A stretch of DNA of 64,000 nt. It comes from Pyrocephalus nanus. Lineage: Eukaryota > Chordata > Aves > Passeriformes > Tyrannidae. Positions 41,282 through 58,200 of the stretch are shown here, piece after piece (position 1 is the first letter of the stretch; the number at the start of each line of letters is the position of its first letter). The notes under the pieces are model-generated. The model searched no databases and was not told the DNA's origin. It saw only the letters and a program-made list of their open reading frames with translations. The position numbers and the translations under genes were made by a program. The stretch lies in NCBI GenBank assembly GCA_038380795.1, contig CM076268.1, positions 17,178,001 to 17,242,000 on the forward strand, written 5' to 3'.

Positions 41282-41303
41282 GCAAAGTGAGTGTGGTGGT
41301 CCC

Positions 41304-41380
41304 TGCAGAGCTGGTCTGAGCCCTTGGGAGTTTCAGCCATAAAGGCTGTACAGGAGTACAACCTTCAAATACCAGCAAAT
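41304..41380 (+). other. ANKRD1: inferred ANKRD1 5' UTR
   Basis: The transcription start is placed about 25-30 nt after the TATA box, so the left edge is an estimate. No upstream ATG occurs in this stretch. It ends with the context GCAAAT directly before the first ATG. Confidence 0.55.
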
Positions 41381-48957
<7,577 letters not shown>

Positions 48958-49096
48958 AGAGAGAAACCAGATCACTCTCTTTTTGCTGCTTTGAAATGCT
49001 TCACACAAACCTGGATGAAAATGGCCTTGAACACAGTATTTTTATTGAAAATATTTATGGCACTGGATTATTTGAGGTACCTTCACTGAAAACTGC

Positions 49097-49121
49097 AAAA
49101 AAAAAAAAAAAAAAAAAAAAA
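49097..49121 (+). repeat. ANKRD1: 25-nt A tract in ANKRD1 3' UTR
   Basis: A genomically encoded A run 140 nt after the stop codon. Confidence 0.9.
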
Positions 49122-49196
49122 CCAAACAAACCTGCAAAGAAATTATTTTAAAAGACAGGCTAAGTGTTAAAATTCCACTGGCTCTAAAATGGCTTT

Positions 49197-49226
49197 ATTT
49201 ATTTCTATTTATTATTTATTTATTTA
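49197..49226 (+). promoter_or_regulatory. ANKRD1: AU-rich element in ANKRD1 3' UTR
   Basis: Five ATTTA pentamers in 30 nt (49197, 49207, 49214, 49218, 49222), with two overlapping TTATTTATT nonamers at 49212 and 49216. Such elements recruit mRNA-decay or stabilising proteins (TTP, HuR) and fit a short-lived, inducible message. Confidence 0.7.
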
Positions 49227-49781
49227 AAAGCAATTTTAAATTATTCTTAATATTAAGATTTTTTTTTTAATAGAGCTTTACATCCTAATGCAATCTTTGT
49301 CAGCAACATAAATCCTTTTGTCTTAAATGGCAGTATTTCCAACCATATTAGCAACTTTCCTCAAGCCTTCCAATAGATCTAAATAGTGAATACTTGCAAT
49401 TGTTGCCTTGTCTCTGCTGAATTCTCACTATTAAAATAATCTGTGAAATGAGCGGTGATATGTGGAAGGGCAACAGAAGAAGGTTTACTGAGATGCCAAG
49501 TGGATTTAAAGAAGTAGTTGAGTAATGGTGTTTACACAGGGTTTGGCAAACGTGGTTGATAAAGAGCTCAAGGACAGAGCTCCAACCACCATGTAACCAT
49601 TTGGACTGGAGGATTCAGATGTAATGTTGTGAAGGTGAGAGGAGAGAGTATCAGAAATGTGAATTTTTTTAAGCTAGACATCTACAAAGTATGATGATTG
49701 AAGAATGCAAAATCAGATTATGTATATTTGTAAATTTGTACTGCTTTTTCTGTACATTTTGAACTGATATATTTCAGATTA

Positions 49782-49787
49782 AATAAA
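49782..49787 (+). terminator. ANKRD1: ANKRD1 polyadenylation signal AATAAA
   Basis: Canonical hexamer about 825 nt after the stop codon, followed by a GT/T-rich stretch (GGTTCTTTTTATTTGC) that can serve as the downstream element. Confidence 0.7.
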
Positions 49788-49805
49788 CAGAGTGGTTCTT
49801 TTTAT

Positions 49806-50257
49806 TTGCTGGAGTGGATGATGGAGTGGTGAATGTGTGGGGGGTTATTTTTTCTCTCTTTAAAGGAAGTTCACATCTTGGCCTCTGTAAAATTTTTAAA
49901 AACTCAGAAAAGTCTCAGCTGCCAAGAGCAGCCAGCCCTCATGCCACCTCCCTGTCACTATTAGATAAATCCCATCTCTTACTTATTTTAATGAAGGCAG
50001 ATATGAAAGTAGAAAGACAGTACTTGAGTAAATAGTAAAACAAAGTTACAGTTTTATTACAGGGTTTGATTAAAAAAAAAAATCTCATTTCTCAACAAGT
50101 CAGTACTTACTGTGTGGAGCACAAGACAGCTCCAGTTATCCAAGCCAAGGGAGATGCCAAGTTCTGTTAGGAAAAGCAGACACTTCTCTCTCCACTTTAG
50201 CAGAAGCAGGACAACCTTTGCAATGCTGCCATCCAGGGCATCACGTCCCATTTCACA
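49806..50257. other. intergenic space just downstream of ANKRD1
   Basis: About 450 nt between the ANKRD1 poly(A) region and the CR1 fragment. It includes a short A tract near 50071. No gene was recognised. Confidence 0.7.
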
Positions 50258-50790
50258 GACTCATAGAATAATTTGGGCTGGAAGGGATCTTTAAATATCA
50301 TCTAGTCCAAACCTCTGCAAAGAGCAGAGACATCTACTCGACCAAACTGCTCAGAGCCCTGTCCAACCTACTTTTAATGTTTCCAGGGATGGGACATCTA
50401 TCACCTCTCTGGCCAACTTGTGCCAGTAGTTTCACCACCACCCTCATTGTAAAATACTTCTTGCTTATATCCAATCTAAATCAACCCTCTTTTAGTTTAA
50501 ACCCATTACCTCTTGTCCTACCACAATAGGCCTTGATAAAAATTCTGGCAAGATCTTACTTATAAGCCCCCTTTCAGTACTGAAAGGCCCCAATAAGGTG
50601 CTCCTGGAGCCTCCTCTACTTCAGACTGAACCCAGCTCTCCCAGCACCTCCTCACAGGAGAAATGCTCCAGCCCTCTGATCATCTTTGTAGCTCTCTCTG
50701 GCCCACTCCAAAGGTCCATGTTCTTCCTGTGCTGAGGACCCCCGAGCAGCCTGTACAACTGCAGGTGGGAGAGAGCAGAGCAGAGAGGCA
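50258..50790 (-). mobile_element. CR1 LINE 3' fragment between the two genes
   Basis: On the + strand it begins TCATAGAATAATTTGGGCTG and GAAGGGATCTTTAAA, the reverse complement of the CR1 3' end. It continues through the GTCCAACCTACTT, TTGTCCTACCAC and GGTGCTCCTGGAGCC blocks typical of CR1 3' regions. The left edge is the 3' terminus of the element; the 5' part is lost. No intact coding frame remains. It has the same orientation as RPP30. Confidence 0.9.
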
Positions 50791-52171
50791 TTACATGCTG
50801 TATTCATGCACCGAAAACATTTTGCTTCTTCTCTGGTTACAGCATCATTTTGGAGGTAAGTCCATAAATGACAAACTACTGTATGCATATATATATATTA
50901 CTCCCCAATACCTATAATAAAATGGTCACAAAGTCAACAAATAAAGTGGTCAAGTCACTAAGTCAACAAATAAAATAATAACATAGAGAAAAAATATCTC
51001 ATTATTTTTTGAATGAAGCAAAAGCTGCTGTGACTTACACCAGCATTATACAGAACTGTTAAGTCTATTGAGACCTTCCTCTATTCTGCTCAGTCCAGTT
51101 ACCAAGAGCTCAGAGATGACCCAATATTTTATGTGTTATGACTTCCATTTGTTGTCAGGTGCAAAAAAAGAACTGGAATATTTGCAGTAAAGCTTACTCA
51201 AGTATCTTGAGTACAGTAGCTTATATAATTTTTATATTAGTTTATTAAAAGAAAAACTTCAATCAACATTTGGAAGAGCTCTGAAAATGCTCTGCTGATT
51301 ATAAATCTGTTATGATTGTTTTTTTGGCAGCCAGATTAGGTTTACTGAGGCACTGAAGGAAGGAAAGGCAAGAGGCAGCAAAATGAACACGTGCACAGAC
51401 AACAATTCCAGAACAGGACATAAAGAAGGAAATGATGCAGTAAAGATGATGTGATGTGGAGACTGCTCAGGCCTAGGTCAGACAGCTGTTACACTACAAC
51501 TGAAAGACACCATGCTGAGCACACCTTCAGTGTAACCTTGGGCTCTTCCCTCCCATCTCTGGTAACCATCTGCTTGGTTTTAAGTGCTGCAGGACACTGG
51601 GATGTATATCTGACAGGTCAGGTCAGTCACTCCTACTGTAACACAAATCCAAGATACCTCCTAGCAATTGACAAATCCTGGAATCTTCATTATAGCCACT
51701 GATCACAAAATGGACTGGGAAGCAGATTTTTTTCTTACTGCACTATTATTTCTTCACAGGCCATTGAAGGTAAACATCTACTGGCTTGCAGCTGTACAGA
51801 GATGTTTAAAACTTACGAAACTGTAAGAGCTAGACTATGAAGGCATGTGTTCTTAGAAACACTTTTAATAAAAAAGGAATGCACACGTACAAGTGAAAAT
51901 TTCCATGTTAGAAACGTTCCATTGACTTTGCACTAATTCCAGGAGACCCAAAGCCGGGTAAAGTCTCAGTCTCCTGGCCAGAAGCCCAGTGTGACCTTTC
52001 AGATGTGACGACCTACCAATCAGCAGTCTCATTCACACAGGTTTCCTCACTTGAACACCTGAGAAATAATTCCACGCTAAACAAAGCAGTAAGGGAGAAA
52101 CTGGGCTGGAGGGTAGAAGAAGACTCAACACTGAGTAAAGAAGAGGATCCTGTTGAGAGCTGTTTCACCCC
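50791..52171 (-). other. RPP30: likely RPP30 3' UTR plus intergenic sequence
   Basis: Between the CR1 fragment and the RPP30 stop. It contains the candidate polyadenylation hexamers at 51241 and 51864 and a short TA repeat at about 50888-50898. How much is transcribed as 3' UTR is unknown. Confidence 0.5.
51241..51246 (-). terminator. RPP30: candidate RPP30 polyadenylation signal AATAAA
   Basis: TTTATT on the + strand, about 925 nt after the RPP30 stop. An ATTAAA variant at 51864-51869 (about 300 nt after the stop) and another AATAAA at 50053-50058 are alternatives. Sequence alone cannot decide. Confidence 0.4.
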
Positions 52172-52281
52172 TCAAGCTTGAGTCTTAGCTTTTTTGCAGG
52201 CTGGCACTGTTGTTTCTTCCTCCTCAACCTTGCGAGGCTTCTTCACCGTGTACACCACCCCACAGGCAGTCTTCCGAGTTT
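52172..52281 (-). CDS. RPP30: RPP30 last coding exon (residues ~233-268) and stop
   Basis: Begins ETRKTACGVVYTVKKPRKVE, continues through an acidic EEEE run and ends in a basic tail, KKAKTQA, then TGA at 52174-52172. The tail is divergent from human, but the basic C-terminus is kept. Confidence 0.93.
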
Positions 52282-55200
52282 CTGGAATATACAAGCAGAA
52301 GCTGCAGTACCTCAGATAAAATGACACTGACGCATTTAAGGCATACTCAGTTCAGGTGTTCATACCCCAAAGCACAGTTCAATATGTTGAACAGCCAGCC
52401 AGTCAGCACACACAGCACTGAAGCAACTGCAGGGGCAGGAGCTGGGGATTCATTGCATTATGGAGTAGGGAAACTATGGGGGGAAATACAATGGTAAATT
52501 TACAGCAAACTAAGGAAAACTGAGGTCTGCAGGGGCTGAGGGGCTGCAGAGACACAAACCCATAGCAAACCAGGCTTCATCAGTTCAGTAGTCACAGAAG
52601 GACACATTCTTGAAGCATTATCAAAAGCATTTCTGAGCCAAAAATACTGTTCTCAAAAAAATAAAATAAAAAATGCATTCACATATCCCAGGACTCCTAA
52701 ACAGACTATGCTGGCACAGCTATATTAGCAGAGAATCCCCTACATACCAAAGAAGTGGTTTTATGGTATTCAAGAATTTTATTTATTGAATCCTCAACAC
52801 TACCATAAACTACTAGTGTATGATACTACCATAATCCTCATATTTGCCAAACAACCTGGTGAGCCCAATCCAACTTCATAATGGCTGGTGGGAGGCTTCT
52901 CCGCAAAATTTGAAAGCAGAATATATTCCCTATAAATAATCTGTTAGCAAAGAGGCTCTGAAAGGACCTTGTGAAAATATATTGACTTATTCTGGGCTAG
53001 AATTCTTTATGGGACACGGAAACAACATCTGCTATTTAATTTCACAGATAAGATAGATGGCAGTCTTGAGAAATTCCACATAAACTTGACAAAAATTCTT
53101 TCAACACAATCTATATCTCTATGTAGATAAGCAGCAGGCTGGAGGAGGACCCTGCTCACAGGAACGCCCTCACCAAGAGATCAAAGCTACCTGCTGTGAA
53201 TTACAGCAGGTTCAAGCCCTACCTCTACTGAAACAAGAGATGCAACCCAAATCCTACTATGCATTTGCACCTTAGAGCAACTCAAGTTGTTGGGAAAGTG
53301 ACTAGAAATCATACCTACACAACAAACCTTGACAGAGGCTGAAACTAAGAGCTAGATATGACTACTCAGAAAGTTAAACTGCCATCAGAATAAAAAAAAT
53401 TAAAAAATCAAGAAACTAAGAAACTGCTCTGAAAGAGGGGATAGTTTCACTACAAAGCACAGCAGGCAGGTCCCTGTTTTGGCTAAACCGTTTAAGACTC
53501 GTTAATGTGGTTAAGCAAATGCTCCAGCACAGACAGCACCACCAGTTCCCCCACTGATTTGCTAACACGGTTACACGGGAAAATAAAAAACCCTTGCCAC
53601 ACAAGCTCCTCTTCATTCATTGGACAAGGGAGCTAAAACCCTAATGTGACTTGCTTTGTAAGGTCTCAGATCTTTTGGAAAATACGCATTAAAAGGAATT
53701 TATTTTAGCAAACGCACACGTTGCTTAGAGGATCTTAAAAGTGCTCACCTCCATGAAGCATGGTGGCTCTGCAGTTGGTGGACACAGCTGCCTTCGCTTC
53801 GCTTTCCGACAGGCCAAACAGCAAACCTCTGTCACCACTGCTCAGGATCAGAATGCACAGAAAGGAGCAAAGAGAATAGGGAAGTATCTCTGAACGTAGG
53901 TTTGCTTACTCTACAAATAACTGGGAATTAGCAAAGCTGTAACTCAAAGTGACATTTTGCATAAGGTTACCCAGAGGCAGGGAACTGAGGCACCCAATTC
54001 TCCTGGCTGCAGTTCCCCAGCAGCCCTCCTGGAAAGCTCTTGGCAACGTTGCTTTTCACCAGACAAGAAACTGTACTTTGAAAAGAAAAGTCTATCAATG
54101 CAGGAACATTTTAGATATACATAATAAAACAAAAAAAATCACCCCATGGAAAATTTCAGTTTGGGGGAAAGGGCACTGTCTGATACAAAACCATCATGCT
54201 GAAAAATTTCCAGCCACCTTCGGCGGGGATGACACCAGATTAGGTGTGTTAATTTGGTTTGAGCCTGACTGCTCATTTTAAGAGGGAAGAAAATGTTGCT
54301 CATAAAAATCCTTCCAGGCCGCATAACCTCCCACACAGTTCTCATGACTCAGAGAAAGCTCCTTCCCTTCGAGGGACAGTCCAGAGATGTGCTTGTGGGG
54401 TGGGGAGAATAATAAAAATGCATCTAAATTCCTAAAAGAAGGGAGGGAAGGACACTCTCCTTGGTTTCTAGAACACAACCACTTATTTAACACTACATAT
54501 ATAACTAAGGACTGGAAAATTCAGAAGTAATCAGCACTCAGATAGAAACTTCTTCTAGTTTTACATAAATACAATTTTATAGCTTTTGCTACCAAATACG
54601 TGGCACTTTGGAAATCCAAAGTAATAATTTCTTGTTTGGTTCACAGTGTCCATAGATTTGTATGTTTTTAATTAATTTCTCCATTTACACCCACACAACA
54701 TCAATGCATATCACAGCAAAACATACCTGTATCTGAACACAGACATTACTATCAGCAGTGACTACTCATACCACCCCAAGACCAAGATCTGTTGCTCCTT
54801 CCACACACACACAGAGCCCTGATTCATTGAAGTGGTCACCAACACATATCACTTTATAAAGTTCAAGGACTGTAAAGGATGAAAGAATTTCAAAACCACT
54901 TTGAACTTTCAAGTGTTAGTACTAACTGCTGTCTTTGACTGGGGAAAAGGATACAGATTAGCCACGTCATAAGGACCTCGTAGTTCCAGAGGCTAAAACA
55001 AACCAAAGAAGTTTGAATACGTGCATGCCCTCGCTTGCAGGCTGACAGAGTGAGCAAGCAGGACAAGGCTATCAGGAAGGCAAGATTAAATAGCCCATAA
55101 TATCAAGCTGCTAAAGATACACTAGGAAATCAAACAAATACCACTGTTTTGGCAAACAGAGTCCCCAGCTGGGAGAAAACTGTCATGGAAAATATTGCAG

Positions 55201-58200
55201 TAGCAAAAAAAACAAACCAAGAAACCCCAACAAAACAAAAACAACAAAAATCCCCAAACTCATAATACAATTCTTTTGTAAAACAGATCGATTAAAAAAC
55301 TCCTGAAGATGGCAATCATATTTAAACTTACAATTTTTATATATTTAGTTTCTAATTAAAGCTGTATTTTAAGCCACAGATAAATCTTTAAATTGTTCTG
55401 ACTTCAAAAGAAAAAAAATCTGGGACTTACCCTTTCAGCTGCACTAGATATAACTATGTTCTGGAAAACAAAAGAAGACAAACATTCATCTGTCAGACAG
55501 CATCAAGAAATGGAAAAAAAAAATCAGCAAACAACACAGACTTTATGAGCATTAACTAAGTTCAGGCTCAGAGCTCAATTAAAATCAGAGTATCTGAGGC
55601 ACTCAGATGAAGTGAACTTTAGCAGGGTCGGGATCTTAATTTGAGGACATGATTAAACTCAGTTATTGCCCTGTCCCCTACACAGAGAGGGGCACTGGCA
55701 CAAGCCCTCCCTTGCAGTTATAAACCTCTCACAGACAGACAGGAGTTAAGTACAGCACCTTTAAGAGGGACAGGCTAAGCAGTATAAATGTCAAGAGTGG
55801 TGGCATTAAGCAAGCACCTATCAGCCTGTATCACTAATAGTGGACTTCAAAGGGACCCTAAGGGTAAAGAAAAAAATGCAGAGCTGCAGACACTGTGTTA
55901 AGAAGTGCCCCCTTTATTTACACCAGCTGAAAGAGGCCCCCTACAAACAACAACTCGCCCTGAGCTGTAATGGAAATGGATTTAGGACTCCAGGATCCCC
56001 CAAAAGCTGCTTACAGATAGTGCCTTTAGACAGTTTGGTGCTCCTGAATTTTCAGCCTATTCTGTTGCAGTACAGCTTGATGCTAAGCTCAGCATTCATG
56101 TTGGCCTTAATCAGACTCACAGTGGTTCAGGAAACCTATCTACACCTAGGCAGTGTTTGCCAATTCGTGCCATACACTCATTTCCCTCAACACTGGCACT
56201 CCTGTGAAAATTGCCAGGCTGAAAGAAATCCTTCTCCCTTCACTCCTACAAGGTTTCTGCAAAACAGGTATGTGAGTACACAGGGCTTGGCAGACACGAT
56301 AGCTCAGCAGCCAGAGCTTTTCTAAAGTTAAACCTCCAAGGATGCTCACCCAGGGAAAGACTGTTTTGCACAGGTGGAAACACTGCAGCAGCAAAACTGC
56401 CTTGCACCTTTTATTATACTGAATAAAAAGCTTTGGGAATTCTTGCTTGAGTGGGTGGGAACGATAATTGTACTGAGGCAGCAAAAGGCTTTCCCTCTCT
56501 GGCATCAGTACCACCAACACATCATGCCACCTCCACTTTCAAGGTGGGGCTTTAGATCCCTTCCCCACACCGCTCTGCTTGTCCTGCCACCTCCCCAGCA
56601 TAAAGAGAAGGACAGACACTGGAAGAAAATGCCCTGTGTGCAACTGGAACTCAACATGTGAAAGCTACATGACAATGACTGTATGTTCACACTGTGACCA
56701 AGGTTTCCTTGTGTGCTGAGGAGAGGATAGGACAGACAATTCTGCTTTACCGTAAGGAAAGCCAGAAGCAGAAGTAATACATTCATCATAGTGACTTAAC
56801 AGCACATGTCCTGATGGTGCCTAGGACATTTCTTTCTGCATAGTTCACCTTTAAATTGACTGCACTATGGATTCCAAGGGTGCTTTTGAGCTTCAGTGGT
56901 GCTGACTGCAAGGGTTTGCTGGGAAAATTCAAATCTCCTGCTCCAATCTCTAGCAACTAATGCCTGTGTCCCAGGCTCAGAGAAGCTCCCAGAGCAGCTG
57001 TGCAAGATCTGAACCAGTACAGGATTGTGGTTCACCACTGTGCATTGGAGATACACTCTGCCTGGTTCAAAGGCAACTGGCTTGCATTAGAGGATGGGTA
57101 AAACAGGAGAAGAAGACAAGAGCAGACAAGAAAAGCACTGCTAGAAAGCAAAAAGAGAAGCAGGCAAAGGCAAATCTAAGGGGAAGGGCTAAAGGGAAAA
57201 ACTCAAAGGCAAAACACTATCTCCCCACATACAGGAGACAGCAGCTGTTCAGAACACTGCTCCAGGCAGCACTCCGACTCAGTTACCAAAACACAGGAGG
57301 TGAGGGACTCTGGCTATGCACACCTTCTGTCTAGCAAGCAGGTAAGTCCTTTCTTCATTCCCTGAACACTTTAACATGTTTTAAGGACTCTGCACAGTGC
57401 CAGATCTGAGGACACCAGTACATTTCTGGAAGTTTCTCTGCCCTGCTACAACAGAGGAAGAACAAAAGGATCCAAAAGTTTCTACAAGTTCAGCAACTAA
57501 ACATTACAGAAGGCAAGAGCTGCGTGCCAGGTGCCAATGCAAGCGGCCTATGGACCAACCATCTCACGTCTCATTAAAAAAAAATTTTGAAAAGCGCCTT
57601 TACATGACTGATGGAGGCAAACTGTCAGTAAGGACTAATAACCATCTCTACTGGCTACAGATTGACAGATGCAGAATGAAAGGACACCATGCAAGCCTGA
57701 GCATCTGAACATCTCACTTGCTTTATTTGTGACATCAACTCAATTGGTGCTCTCCAAAACAACAACCATGTGAGAAGAACATCTTGAACTGCACAGAGGA
57801 AAGAGAAGCACTGGGAAAAAAGAAATGCCAAAGGAAAGGGGTCTGCTGTGTATATAATTCGTGTCCAAGCCAGTATTTTGTGCAATTAGCTCCCAGAGCT
57901 GGGCTTCTCAGGAAAGGCTGTGCAAATACTTACTTTATTCTGTAGCACCAAGGGAATTAACCTGTTTGACCCACTGTGCTGTCCTATAAAAGTTGCCATG
58001 CCTGAGGGGAACTGAGGTAATGATGGATCTACTTTTAATTTGCCTTCCAAGCTCTATATCCCACTTCACACTAGATTTGCAGGGTAAGGCCAATTTCAGC
58101 TTCTCTGGACTAGCTGTGGCAAAGGCCATTTCCAATAAAGTTGGCGGGAGATACATTTTTTTTAACTTGGATAGGTATTATGATATGCTTCCCTATTAAA

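Larger units (their letters stand above)
48958..49805 (+). other. ANKRD1: ANKRD1 3' UTR
   Basis: It runs from the TGA to about 18 nt past the AATAAA at 49782. It contains a 25-nt A tract (49097-49121) and a cluster of ATTTA pentamers (49197-49226). The cleavage site is estimated from the T/GT-rich sequence that follows 49790. Confidence 0.7.

Noticed and set aside
55840..56325. 161-codon + strand frame in an RPP30 intron
   Set aside because: Starts with GTG, no domain, no splice context, antisense to a confirmed intron.
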